A stretch of DNA of 64,000 bases, from NCBI GenBank assembly GCA_021464245.1, contig JADCRB010000006.1, forward strand, positions 1,877,621 through 1,941,620, in the 5' to 3' direction. Shown in pieces: positions 48,076 through 62,100 of this stretch. Under the pieces are notes generated by a model that was given only the letters and a program-made list of their open reading frames with translations, was not told where the DNA came from and ran no database searches. This stretch comes from Carallia brachiata. Lineage: Eukaryota; Streptophyta; Magnoliopsida; Malpighiales; Rhizophoraceae. The stretch's first letter is position 1; each line of letters opens with the position of its first letter. A program made the translations under genes and the position numbers.

Positions 48076-51000
48076 ATCACTTATTTGTAAGAAATGAAAT
48101 GATTTAGTCTCTTTATTCATGCCACAAATGGTCTTATGCAACAAATAAATTCAAATCATTATTAATTGCACACATATTAGAGAGAATTGAATCCATTTAA
48201 CTCTCCAAAAGGTGCTAAATATGCTTTTTGCCTTGAAATTAATGGTTTTGTAAGCATTTATACTTCAGTTAAATTCAATTTGGGTTAAATAAGCCATTAA
48301 AATGAAAGAAAATCACTTATTTGCAAGAAATGAAGTGATTTAGCCTCTTTATTCATGTCACAAATGGTCTTATGCAACAAATAAATGCAAATTATGATCA
48401 ATTGCACACTTATTAGAGGGAATTTAATGCATTTAACACCCCAAAAGGTGTTAAAAACGCTTTTTGTATTGAAATTAACGGTTTTTATAAGCATTTATAC
48501 TTCATTTAAGTTTAATTTGGGTTAAATAAGTCATTAAAATGAAAGAAAATCCCTTTTTTTGAAAGGAATGAAGCGATTTAGCCTCATGCCACAAATGGTC
48601 TTATGCAATTTGTAAATGCAAATCGTAATCAATTGGACACTTATTAGAGAGAATTGAATGCATTTAACTCCATAAAAGGTGCTAAATATGCTTTTTGCCT
48701 TGAAATTAGTGGTTTTGTAAGCATTTATACTTCATTTAAGTTCAATTTGGGTTAAATAAGCCATTAAAAGGAAAGAAAGTCACTTATTTGCAAGAAATGA
48801 AGTGATTTGGCCTCATTATTCATACCACAAAGGGTTTTATGCAACAAATAAAAGCAAATCATGATCAATTGCACACTTATTAGAGGGGATTGAATGCATT
48901 TAACACCCCAAAAGACGTTAAATATGCTTTTTACAATGAAATTAACGGTTTTTGTAAGCATTTGGACTTCATTTAAGCAAAAAGAAAGAAAATACTTATT
49001 TTAAAGAAATGAAGTGATTTAGCCTCATTATTCGTGCCACAAATGGTCTTATGCAACAAATAAGGGCAAATTATGATCTATTGCACACTTATTAGAGGGA
49101 ATTGAATGCATTTAGCACCCCAAAATGTGTTGGAAATGCTTTTTGAATTGAAATTAAAGGTTTTTGAAGGAATTTATAGTTCATTTAAGTTCAATTTGGG
49201 TTAAATATGCCATTAAAATGAAAGAAAATCATTTATTTGCAAGAAATAAATTGATTTAGTCTTTTTATTCAAGCCACAAATGGTCCTATAAAACAAATAA
49301 ATGCAAATTATGATCTATTGCACACTTATTAGAGGGAATTGAATCCATTTAACACCCCAAAACTTGTTAGAAATGCTTTCTGCATAGAAATAAAAGGTTT
49401 TTGTAAGTATTTGTGCTTCATTTAAGTTCAATTTGGGTTAAATATGCCATTAAAATGAAAGGAAATCACTTATTTGCAAGAAATGAAGTGATTTAGTCTC
49501 TTTATTCAATACATAAATGGTCATATGCAACAAATAAATGCAAATTATGATCTATTGCACACTTATTAGAGGGAATTGAATCCATTTAACACCCCAAAAC
49601 TTGTTAGAAATGCTTTCTGCATAGAAATAAAAGGTTTTTGTAAGTATTTGTGCTTCATTTAAGTTCAATTTGGGTTAAATATGCCATTAAAATGAAAGGA
49701 AATCACTTATTTGCAGGAAATGAAGTGATTTAGTCTCTTTATTCAAGCCACAAATGGTCTTATGCAGCCAATAAATGCAAATTATAATTTATTGCACACT
49801 TATTAGAGGGAATTGAATCCATTTAACACCGCAAAACTTGTTAGAAATGCTTTCTGCATAGAAATAAAAGGTTTTTGTAAGTATTTGTGCTTCATTTAAG
49901 TTCAATTTGGGTTAAATTGCCATTAAAATGAAAGGAAATCACTTATTTGCAAGAAATGAAGTGATTTAGTCTCTTTATTCAATACATAAATGGTCATATG
50001 CAACAAATAAATGCAAATTATGATCTATTGCACACTTATTAGAGGGAATTGAATCCATTTAACACCCCAAAACTTGTTAGAAATGCTTTCTGCATAGAAA
50101 TAAAAGGTTTTTGTAAGTATTTGTGCTTCATTTAAGTTCAATTTGGGTTAAATATGCCATTAAAATGAAAGGAAATCACTTATTTGCAGGAAATGAAGTG
50201 ATTTAGTCTCTTTATTTAAGCCATAAATGGTCTTATGCAGCAAATAAATGCAAATTATAATTTATTGCACACTTATTAGAGGGGATTGAATGCATTTAAC
50301 ACCCCAAAAGACGTTAAATATGCTTTTTACATTGAAATTAACGGTTTTTGTAAGCATTTGGACTTCATTTAAGCAAAAAGAAAGAAAATACTTATTTTAA
50401 AGAAATGAAGTGATTTAGCCTCATTATTCGTGCCACAAATGGTCTTATGCAACAAATAAGGGCAAATTATGATCTATTGCACACTTATTAGAGGGAATTG
50501 AATGCATTTAGCACCCCAAAATGTGTTGGAAATGCTTTTTGAATTGAAATTAAAGGTTTTTGAAGGAATTTATAGTTCATTTAAGTTCAATTTGGGTTAA
50601 ATATGCCATTAAAATGAAAGAAAATCATTTATTTGCAAGAAATAAAGTGATTTAGTCTTTTTATTCAAGCCACAAATGGTCCTATAAAACAAATAAATGC
50701 AAATTATGATCTATTGCACACTTATTAGAGGGAATTGAATCCATTTAACACCCCAAAACTTGTTAGAAATGCTTTCTGCATAGAAATAAAAGGTTTTTGT
50801 AAGTATTTGTGCTTCATTTAAGTTCAATTTGGGTTAAATATGCCATTAAAATGAAAGGAAATCACTTATTTGCAAGAAATGAAGTGATTTAGTCTCTTTA
50901 TTCAATACATAAATGGTCATATGCAACAAATAAATGCCAAATTATGGCTAGTGCACTTATTAGAGGGAATTGAATCCATTTAACACCCCAAAACTTGTTA

Positions 51001-54000
51001 GAAATGCTTTCTGCATAGAAATAAAAGGTTTTTGTAAGTATTTGTGCTTCATTTAAGTTCAATTTGGGTTAAATATGCCATTAAAATGAAAGGAAATCAC
51101 TTATTTGCAGGAAATGAAGTGATTTAGTCTCTTTATTCAAGCCACAAATGGTCTTATGCAGCAAATAAATGCAAATTATAATTTATTGCACACTTATTAG
51201 AGGGAATTGAATCCATTTAACACCGCAAAACTTGTTAGAAATGCTTTCTGCATAGAAATAAAAGGTTTTTGTAAGTATTTGTGCTTCATTTAAGTTCAAT
51301 TTGGGTTAAATTGCCATTAAATAAAGAAAGGAAATCACTTATTTGCAGAAATGAAGTGATTTAGTCTCTTTATTCAATACATAAATGGTCATATGCAACA
51401 AATAAATGCAAATTATAATCTATTGCCACTTATTAGAGGGAATTGAATCCATTTTAACACCCCAAAACTTGTTAGAAATGCTTTCTGCATAGAAATAAAA
51501 GGTTTTTGTAAGTATTTGTGCTTCATTTAAGTTCAATTTGGGTTAAATATGCCATTAAAATGAAAGGAAATCACTTATTTGCAGGAAATGAAGTGATTTA
51601 GTCTCTTTATTTAAGCCATAAATGGTCTTATGCAGCAAATAAATGCAAATTATAATTTATTGCACACTTATTAGAGGGAATTGAATCCATTTAACACCGC
51701 AAAACTTGTTAGAAATGCTTTCTGCATAGAAATAAAAGGTTTTTGTAAGTATTTGTGCTTCATTTAAGTTCAATTTGGGTTAAATTGCCATTAAAATGAA
51801 AGGAAATCACTTATTTGCAAGAAATGAAGTGATTTAGTCTCTTTATTCAATACATAAATGGTCATATGCAACAAATAAATGCAAATTATGATCTATTGCA
51901 CACTTATTAGAGGGAATTGAATCCATTTAACACCCCAAAACTTGTTAGAAATGCTTTCTGCATAGAAATAAAAGGTTTTTGTAAGTATTTGTGCTTCATT
52001 TAAGTTCAATTTGGGTTAAATATGCCATTAAAATGAAAGGAAATCACTTATTGCAGGAAATGAAGTGATTTAGTCTCTTTATTTAAGCCACAAATGGTCT
52101 ATGCAGCAAATAAATGCAATTATAATTTATTGCACACTTATTAGGGAATTGAATCCATTTAACACCGCAAAACTTGTTAGAAATGCTTTCTGCATAGAAA
52201 TAAAAGGTTTTTGTAAGTATTTGTGCTTCATTTAAGTTCAATTTGGGTTAAATATGCCATTAAAATGAAAGGAAATCACTTATTTGCAGAAATGAAGTGA
52301 TTTAGTCTCTTTATTCAATACATAAATGGTCATATGCAACAAATAAATGCAAATTATGATCTATTGCACACTTATTAGAGGGAATTGAATCCATTTAACA
52401 CCCCAAAACTTGTTAGAAATGTTTTCTGCATAGAAATAAAAGGTTTTTGTAAGTATTTGTGCTTCATTTAAGTTCAATTTGGGTTAAATATGCCATTAAA
52501 ATGAAAGGAAATCACTTATTGCAAGAAATGAAGTGATTTAGTCTCTTTATTCAATAATATAAATGGTCATATGCAACAAATAAATGCAAATTATGATCTA
52601 TTGCACACTTATTAGAGGGAATTGAATCCATTTAACACCCCAAAACTTGTTAGAAATGCTTTCTGCATAGAAATAAAAGGTTTTTGTAAGTATTTGTGCT
52701 TCATTTAAGTTCAATTTGGGTTAAATATGCCATTAAAATGAAAGGAAATCACTTATTTGCAGGAAATGAAGTGATTTAGTCTCTTTATTTAAGCCACAAA
52801 TGGTCTTATGCAGCAAATAAATGCAAATTATAATTTATTGCACACTTATTAGAGGGAATTGAATCCATTTAACACCGCAAAACTTGTTAGAAATGCTTTC
52901 TGCATAGAAATAAAAGGTTTTTGTAAGTATTTGTGCTTCATTTAAGTTCAATTTGGGTTAAATTGCCATTAAAATGAAAGGAAATCACTTATTTGCAAGA
53001 AATGAAGTGATTTAGCTCTTTATTCAAACATAAATGGTCATATGCAACAAATAAATGCAAATTATGATCTATTGCACACTTATTAGAGGGAATTGAATCC
53101 ATTTAACACCCCAAAACTTGTTAGAAATGCTTTCTGTATAGAAATAAAAGGTTTTGTAAGTATTTGTGCTCATTTAAGTTCAATTTGGGTTAATATGCCA
53201 TTAAAATGAAAGGAAATCACTATTTTGCAGGAAATGAAGTGATTTAGTCTCTTTATTCAAGCCACAAATGTTCTTATGCAGCAAATAAATGCAAATTATA
53301 ATTTATTGCACACTTATTAGAGGGAATTGAAACCATTTAACACCGAAACCACAAACTTGTTAGAAATGCTTTTCTGCATAGAAATAAAGGTTTTTGTAAG
53401 TATTTGTGCTTCATTTAAGTTCAATTGGGTTAAATTGCCATTAAAATCAATGAAAATCACTTATTTGCAAGAAATGAAGTGATTCAGCCTTTTTATTCAT
53501 GCCACAAAATGGTCTTATGCAACAAATAAGTGCAAATTATGATCTATTGCACACTTATTAGAGGAATTGAATGCATTCAACACCCCTAAAACGTGTTCGA
53601 AATGCTTTTTGCATAGAAATTAAAGGTTTTTTTCAGGCATTTATACTTCCTTTAAGTTCATTTGAGTTAAATATGCATTAAAATGAATAAAACCACTTAT
53701 TTGCAAAAAATAAAGTGATTAGTTTTTATTCAAGCCACAAATGATCTTATGCAACAAAAAATCCAAATTATGATCAATTGCCACTTATTAGAGGAAATTG
53801 AATGCATTTAACAGACCAAAAAGTATTGAAAATGGTTTTTGCATTGAAATTAAAGGTTTTTGTAAGAATTTATGCTTCATTTAAGTTCAATTTGGGTTAA
53901 ATAGCCATTAAATCAATGAAAAAATCACTTATTTGCAAGAAATGAAGTGATTTAGTCTCTTCATCCATGTCACAAATGGTCTTATGCAACAAATAAGTGC

Positions 54001-54404
54001 AAATTATTATCTATTGCACACTTATTAGAGGGAATTCAATGCATTTAACACCCGAAAACGTGTTCGAAATGCTTTTTGCATGGAAATTAAAGGTTTATCT
54101 AGGCATTTATACTTCATTTAAGTTCAATATGGGTAAAATATGCCATTAAAATAAAAGAAAATCACTTATTTGGAAAAAAATGAAGTGATTTAGTATCTTT
54201 ATTCATGCCGCAAATGATTTTATGCAACAAATAAATGCAAATTATGGTCAATTGCACACTTATTACAGGAAATTGAATGCAATTTAACACCCCAAAAACG
54301 TGGTGAAAATGGGTTTTTTACATTGAAATTAAAGGTTTTTGCAAGCTTTATACTTTATTTCAGTTCAATTTGGTTTAAATAAGCCATTAAAATGAAAGAA
54401 AATC
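48076..54404 (+). repeat. Higher-order repeat unit, copy 3, expanded to ~6.3 kb
   Basis: It has the same first and last monomers as copies 1 and 2 but about 3.5 kb extra in the middle (about 49,450-53,400). There, two monomer types alternate: one with AATACATAAATGGTCATATG, the other with AAGCCACAAATGGTCTTATG and GCAGCAAAT. The dimer period is about 474 bp. The block 48,890-49,400 is also repeated at about 50,280-50,800. Confidence 0.8.
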
Positions 54405-56144
54405 ACTTATTTGTAAGAAATGAAATGATTTAGTCTCTTTATTCATGCCACAAATGGTCTTATGCAACAAATAAATTCAAATCATTATTAATTGCACACA
54501 TATTAGAGAGAATTGAATCCATGTAACTCTCCAAAAGGTGCTAAATATGCTTTTTTGCCTTGAAATTAATGGTTTTGTAAGCATTTATACTTCAGTTAAA
54601 TTCAATTTGGGTTAAATAAGCCATTAAAATGAAAGAAAATCACTTATTTGCAAGAAATGAAGTGATTTAGCCTCTTTATTCATGTCACAAATGGTCTTAT
54701 GCAACAAATAAATGCAAATTATGATCAATTGCACACTTATTAGAGGGAATTTAATGCATTTAACACCCCAAAAGGTGTTAATAAAAACGCTTTTTGTATT
54801 GAAATTAACGGTTTTTATAAGCATTTATACTTCATTTAAGTTTAATTTGGGTTAAATAAGTCATTAAAATGAAAGAAAATCCCTTTTTTTGAAAGGAATG
54901 AAGCGATTTAGCCTCATGCCACAAATGGTCTTACGCAATTTGTAAATGCAAATCGTAATCAATTGGACACTTATTAGAGAGAATTGCATTTAACTCCATA
55001 AAGGTGCTAAATATGCTTTTTGCCTTGAAATTAGTGGTTTTGTAAGCATTTATACTTCATTTAAGTTCAATTTGGGTTAAATAAGCCATTAAAAGGAAAG
55101 AAAGTCACTTATTGCAAGAAATGAAGTGATTTGGCCTCATTTCATACCACAAAAGGGTTTTATGCAACAAATAAAGCAAATCATGATCAATTGCACACTT
55201 ATTAGGGGGATTGAATGCATTTAACACCCCAAAAGACGTTAAATATGCTTTTTACATTGAAATTAACGGTTTTTGTAAGCATTTGGACTTCATTTAAGCA
55301 AAAAAGAAAGAAAATACTTATTTTAAAGATGAAGTGATTTAGCCTCATTATCGTGCCACAAATGGTCTTATGCAACAAATAAGGGCAAATTATGATCATT
55401 GCCACTTATTAGAGGGAATTGAATGCATTTAGCACCCCAAAACGTGTTGGAAATGCTTTTTGAATTGAAATTAAAGGTTTTTGAAGGAATTTATAGTTCA
55501 TTTAAGTTCAATTTGGGTTAATATGCCATTAAAATGAAAGAAAATCATTTTTGCAAGAAATAAAGTGATTTAGTCTTTTTATTCAAGCCAAAATGGTCCT
55601 ATAAAACAATAAATGCAAATTATGATCTATTGCACACTTATTAGAGGGAATTGAATCCATTTAACACCCCAAAAACTTGTTAGAAATGCTTTCTGCATAG
55701 AAATAAAGGTTTTTGTAAGTATTTGTGCTTCATTTAAGTTCAATTTGGGTTAAATATGCCATTAAAATGAAAGGAAATCACTTATTTGCAAGAATGAAGT
55801 GATTTAGTCTCTTTATTCAATACATAAATGGTCATATGCAACAAATAAATGCAAATTATGATCTATTGCACACTTATTAGAGGGAATTGAATCCATTTAA
55901 CACCGCAAAACTTGTTAGAAATGCTTTCTGCATAGAATAAAAGGTTTTTGTAAGTATTTGTGCTTCATTTAAGTTCAATTTGGGTTAAATTGCCATTAAA
56001 ATGAAGGAAATCACTTATTTGCAAGAAATGAAGTGATTTAGTCTCTTTATTCAATACATAAATGGTCATATGCAACAAATAAATGCAAATTATGATCTAT
56101 TGCACACTTATTAGAGGGAATTGAATCCATTTAACACCCCAAAA
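54405..56144 (+). repeat. Higher-order repeat unit, copy 4, cut at the inversion
   Basis: Starts like the other units (marker variants at 54,411 and 54,896) and stops at the array inversion after about 1.7 kb. Confidence 0.75.
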
Positions 56145-56158
56145 CTTTGGGGTGTTAA
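56131..56158. repeat. Palindromic junction between the two satellite arms
   Basis: TTAACACCCCAAA (56,131-56,143), two bases, then its exact reverse complement TTTGGGGTGTTAA (56,146-56,158). Left of it the monomers run in one direction; right of it they run in the other. Confidence 0.95.
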
Positions 56159-59100
56159 ATGCTTTCAATTCCCTCTAATAAGTGTCCAATTGATCATAAT
56201 TTGCATTTATTTGATGCATTAGACCATTTGTGGCGTGAATAAGGAGGCTAAATCACTTCATTTCTTGCAAATAAATGATTTTCTTTCATTTTAATGGCTT
56301 ATTTAACCCAAATTAAACTTAAATAAATCACAAATGCTTGCAAAAAGCGTTAATTTCAGCGAAAAAAGCATTTTCAACACGTTTTGAGGTGTTAAATGCA
56401 TTCAATTCCCTCTAATAGGTGTCCAATTGATCATAATTTGTATTTATTTGATGCATAAGACCATTTGTGGCGTGAATAAAGAGGCTAAATCACTTCATTT
56501 CTTGCAAATAAGTGATTTTCTTTTATTTTAATGGCTTATTTAACCCAAATTAAACTTAAATGAATCACAAATGCTTGTAAAAAGCGTTAATTTCAACGAA
56601 AAAAGCATTTTCAAGACGTTTTGGGGTGTTAAATGCTTTCAATTCCATCTAATAAGTGTCCAATTGATCATAATTTGCATTTATTTGATGCATAAGACCA
56701 TTTGTGGCGTGAATAAAGAGGCTAAATCACTTCATTTCTTACAAATAAGTGATTTTCTTTCATTTTAATGGCTTATTTAACCCAAATTAAACTTAAATGA
56801 ATCACAAATGCTTGTAAAAAGTGTTAATTTCAACGAAAAAAGCATTTTCAAGACGTTTTGGGGTGTTAAATGCTTTCAATTCCATCTAATAAGTGTCCGA
56901 TTGATCATAATTTGCATTTATTTGATACATAAGACCATTTGTGGCGTGAATAAAGAGGCTAAATCACTTCATTTCTTGCAAATAAGTGATTTTCTTTCAT
57001 TTTAATGGCTTATTTAACCCAAATTAAACTTAAATGAATCACACATGCTTGCAAAAAGCGTTAATTTCAACGAAAAAAGCATTTTTAAGACGTTTTGGGG
57101 TGTTAAATGCTTTCAATTCCCTCTAATAAGTGTCCAATTGATCATAATTTGCATTTATTTGATGCATTAGACCATTTGTGGTGTGAATAAGGAGGCTAAA
57201 TCACTTCATTTCTTGCAAATAAGTGATTTTCTTTCATTTTAATGGCTTATTTAACCCAAATTAAACTTAAATGAATCACAAATGCTTGCAAAAAGCGTTA
57301 ATTTCAACGAAAAAAGCATTTTCAAGACGTTTTGGGGTGTTAAATGCTTTCAATTCCCTCTAATAAGTGTCCAATTGATCATAATTTGCATTTATTTGAT
57401 GCATTAGACCATTTGTGGTGTGAATAAGGAGGCTAAATTACTTCATTTCCTGCAAATAAGTGATTTTCTTTCATTTTAATGGCTTATTTAACCCAAATTA
57501 AACTTAAATGAATCACAAATTCTTGTAAAAAGCGTTAGTTTCAACGAAAAATGCATTTTCAAGACGTTTTGGGGTGTTAAATGCATTCAATTCCCTCTAA
57601 TAAGTGTCCAATTGATGATAATTTGCATTTATTTGATAAATAAGACCATTTGTGGCGTGAATAAATAGGCTAAATCACTTCATTTCTTGGAAATAAGTGG
57701 TTTTCTTTCATTTTAATGGCTTATTTAACCCAAATTAAACTTAAATGAATCACAAATGCTTGCAAAAATCGTTAATTTCAGCGAAAAAAGCATTTTCAAC
57801 ACGTTTTGAGGTGTTAAATGCATTCAATTCCCTCTAATAAGTGTCCAATTGATCATAATTTGTATTTATTTGATGCATAAGACCATTTGTGGCGTGAATA
57901 AAGAGGCTAAATCACTTCATTTCTTGCAAATAAGTGATTTTCTTTTATTTTAATGACTTATTTAACCCAAATTAAATTTAAAGGAATCATAAATGCTTGC
58001 AAAAACCTTTAATTTCAACGAAAAAAGCATTTTCAACACGTTTTGGGGTGTGAAATGCGTTCAATTCCCTCTAATAAAGGTCCAATTGATCATAATTTGC
58101 ATTTATTTGATAAATAAGACCATTTGTGGCGTGAATAAAGAGGCTAAATCACTTCATTTCTTGCAAATAAGTGATTTTCTTTCATTTTAATGGCTTATTT
58201 AACCCAAATTAAACTTAAATGAATCACAAATGCTTGCAAAAAGCATTAATTTCAACGAAAAAAACATTTTAAAGACGTTTTGGGGTGTTAAATGCTTTCA
58301 ATTCCCTCTAATAAGTGTCCAATTGATCATAATTTGCATTTATTTGATGCATTAGACCATTTGTGGCGTGAATAAGGAGGCTAAATCACTTCATTTCTTG
58401 CAAATAAGTGATTTTCTTTCATTTTAATGGCTTATTTAACCCAAATTAAACTTAAATGAATCACAAATGCTTGCAAAAACCGTTAATTTCAACGAAAAAA
58501 GCATTTTCAAGACGTTTTGGGGTGTTAAATGCATTCAATTCCCTCTAATAGGTGTCCAATTGATCATAATTTGCATTTATTTGATAAATAAGACCATTTG
58601 TGGCGTGAATAAATGGGCTAAATCACTTCATTTCTTGGAAATAAGTGGTTTTCTTTCATTTTAATGGCTTATTTAACCCAAATTAAACTTAAATGAATCA
58701 CAAATGCTTGCAAAAAACATTAATTTCAACGAAAAAAACATTTTAAAGACGTTTTGGGGTGTTAAATGCTTTCAATTCCCTCTAATAAGTGTCCAATTGA
58801 TCATAATTTGCATTTATTTGATGCATTAGACCATTTGTGGCGTGAATAAGGAGGCTAAATCACTTCATTTCTTGCAAATAAGTGGTTTTCTTTCATTTTA
58901 ATGGCTTATTTAACCCAAATTAAACTTAAATGAATCACAAATGCTTACAAAAATCGTTAATTTCAGCGAAAAAAGCATTTTCAACACGTTTTGAGGTGTT
59001 AAATGCATTCAATTCCCTCTAATAGGTGTCCAATTGATCATAATTTGTATTTATTTGATGCGTAAGACCATTTGTGGCGTGAATAAAGAGGCTAAATCAC

Positions 59101-62100
59101 TTCATTTCTTGCAAATAAGTGATTTTCTTTTATTTTAATGGCTTATTTAACCTAAATTAAACTTAAATGAATCACAAATGCTTGTAAAAAGCGTTAATTT
59201 TAACGAAAAAAGCATTTTGAAGACGTTTTGGGGTGTTAAATGCTTTCAATTCCATCTAATAAGTGTCCAATTGATCATAATTTGCATTTATTTGATGCAT
59301 AAGACCATTTGTGGCGTGAATAAAGAGGCTAAATCACTTCATTTCTTGCAAATAAGTGATTTTCTTTCATTTTAATGGCTTATTTAACCCAAATTAAACT
59401 TAAATGAATCACAAATGCTTCGAAAGATCGTTAATTTCAGCGAAAAAAGCATTTTCAACACGTTTTGAGGTGTTAAATGCATCCAATTCCCTCTAATAAG
59501 TGTCCAATTGATCATAATTTGTATTTATTTGATGCATAAGACCATTTGTGGCGTAAATAAAGAGGCTAAATCACTTCATTTCTTGCAAATAAGTGATTTT
59601 CTTTCATTTTAATGGCTTATTTAACCCAAATTAAACTTAAATGAATCACAACTGCTTGCAAAAACCGTTAATTTCAACGAAAAAAGCATTTTCAACACTT
59701 TTTCTGGGGTTAAATGCATTCAATTCCCTCTAATAAGTGTCCAATTGATCATAATTTGCATTTTATTTGATGCATAAGACCATTTGTGGCGTGAATAAAG
59801 AGGCTAAATCACTTCATTTCTTGCAAATAAGTGATTTTCTTTCATTTTAATGGCTTATTTAACCCAAATTAAACTTAAATGAATCACAAATTCTTGTAAA
59901 AAGCGTTAGTTTCAACGAAAAATGCATTTTCAAGACGTTTTGGGGTGTTAAATGCATTCAATTCCCTCTAATAAGTGTCCAATTGATGATAATTTGCATT
60001 TATTTGATAAATAAGACCATTTGTGGCGTGAATAAATAGGCTAAATCACTTCATTTCTTGGAAATAAGTGGTTTTCTTTCATTTTAATGGCTTATTTAAC
60101 CCAAATTAAACTTAAATGAATCACAAATGCTTTCAAAAATCGTTAATTTCAGCGAAAAAAGCATTTTCAACACGTTTTGAGGTGTTAAATGCATTCAATT
60201 CCCTCTAATAAGTGTCCAATTGATCATAATTTGTATTTATTTGATGCATAAGACCATTTGTGGCGTAAATAAAGAGGCTAAATCACTTCATTTCTTGCAA
60301 ATAAGTGATTTTCTTTCATTTTAATGGCTTATTTAACCCAAATTAAACTTAAATGAATCACAACTGCTTGCAAAAACCGTTAATTTCAACGAAAAAAGCA
60401 TTTTCAACACTTTTTCTGGTGTTAAATGCATTCAATTCCCTCTAATAAGTGTCCAATTGATCATAATTTGCATTTATTTGATGCATAAGACCGTTTGTGG
60501 CGTGAATAAAGAGGCTAAATCACTTCATTTCTTGCAAATAAGTGATTTTCTTTCATTTTAATGGCTTATTTAACCCAAATTAAACTTAAATGAATCACAA
60601 ATTCTTGTAAAAAGCGTTAGTTTCAACGAAAAATGCATTTTCAAGACGTTTTGGGGTGTTAAATGCATTCAATTCCCTCTAATAAGTGTCCAATTGATGA
60701 TAATTTGCATTTATTTGATAAATAAGACCATTTGTGGCGTGAATAAATAGGCTAAATCACTTCATTTCTTGGAAATAAGTGGTTTTCTTTCATTTTAATG
60801 GCTTATTTAACCCAAATTAAACTTAAATGAATCACAAATGCTTTCAAAAATCGTTAATTTCAGCGAAAAAAGCATTTTCAACACGTTTTGAGGTGTTAAA
60901 TGCATTCAATTCCCTCTAATAAGTGTCCAATTGATCATAATTTGTATTTATTTGATGCATAAGACCATTTGTGGCGTGAATAAAGAGGCTAAATCACTTC
61001 ATTTCTTGCAAATAAGTGATTTTCTTTTATTTTAATGACTTATTTAACCCAAATTAAATTTAAAGGAATCATAAATGCTTGCAAAAACCTTTAATTTCAA
61101 CGAAAAAAGCATTTTCAACACGTTTTGGGGTGTGAAATGCGTTCAATTCCCTCTAATAAAGTCCAATTGATCATAATTGCATTTATTTGATGCATAAGAC
61201 CATTTGTAGCGTGAATAAAGAGGCAAATCACTTCATTTCTTGCAAATAAGTGATTTTCTTTCATTTTAATGGCTTATTTAACCCAAATTAAACTTAAATG
61301 AATCACAAATGCTTGCAAAAATCGTTAATTTCAACGAAAAAAGCATTTTCAACACGTTTTGGGTGTTAAATGCATTCAATTCCCTCTAATAAGTGTCCAA
61401 TTGATCATAATTTGCATTTATTTGATGCATAAGACCATTTGTGGCATGAATAAAGAGGCTAAATCACTTCATTTCTTGCAAATAAGTGATTTTCTTTCAT
61501 TTTAATGGCTTATTTAACCCAAATTAAACTTAAATGAATCACAATGCTTGCAAAAACCGTTAATTTCAACGAAAAAAGCATTTTCAACAGTTTTGGTGTT
61601 AAATGCATTCAATTCCCTCTAATAAGTGTCCAATTGATCATAATTTGCATATTTGATGCATAAGACCATTTGTGGCGTGAATAAAGAGGCTAAATCACTT
61701 CATTTCTTGCAAATAAGTGATTTTCTTTCATTTTAATGGCTTATTTAACCCAAATTAAACTTAAATGAATCACAAATGCTTGCAAAAACCGTTAATTTCA
61801 ACGAAAAAAGCATTTTCAACACGTTTTGGGGTGTTAAATGCATTCAATTCCCTCTAATAAGTGTCCAATTGATCATAATTTGCATTTATTTGATGAAGAC
61901 CATTTGTGGCGTGAATAAAGAGGCTAAATCACTTCATTTCTTGCAAATAAGTGATTTTCTTTCATTTTAATGGCTTATTTAACCCAAATTAAACTTAAAT
62001 GAATCACAAATGCTTGCAAAAACGTTAATTTCAACGAAAAAAGCATTTTCAACACGTTTTGGGTGTTAAATGCATTCAATTCCCTCTAATAAGTGTCCAA

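Larger units (their letters stand above)
41297..56144 (+). repeat. Satellite array, left arm (~237-bp monomer, about 63 copies)
   Basis: Tandem units of 225-240 bp. Each reads CACTTATTTGCAAGAAATGA, AGTGATTTAG, CTTTATTCA, CCACAAATGGTCTTATGCAA, CAAATAAATGCAAATTATGA, CACTTATTAGAGGGAATTGA, ATTTAACACCCCAAAA, GTTCAATTTGGGTTAAAT and GCCATTAAAATGAAAGAAAA in that order. Monomers differ by perhaps 5-20%, and variant marks recur in a fixed order, showing higher-order units. The array starts inside a monomer at about 41,297, next to unrelated DNA. Frequent single-base gaps occur in 51,300-55,900. Confidence 0.95.

Noticed and set aside
41980..61970. Repeated 64-71-codon open frames across the satellite, with near-identical translations
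   Set aside because: They arise because 237 is a multiple of three, so one frame stays open in each monomer. Each ends in the same place, the translations drift freely, and no start context, domain or codon bias supports coding.
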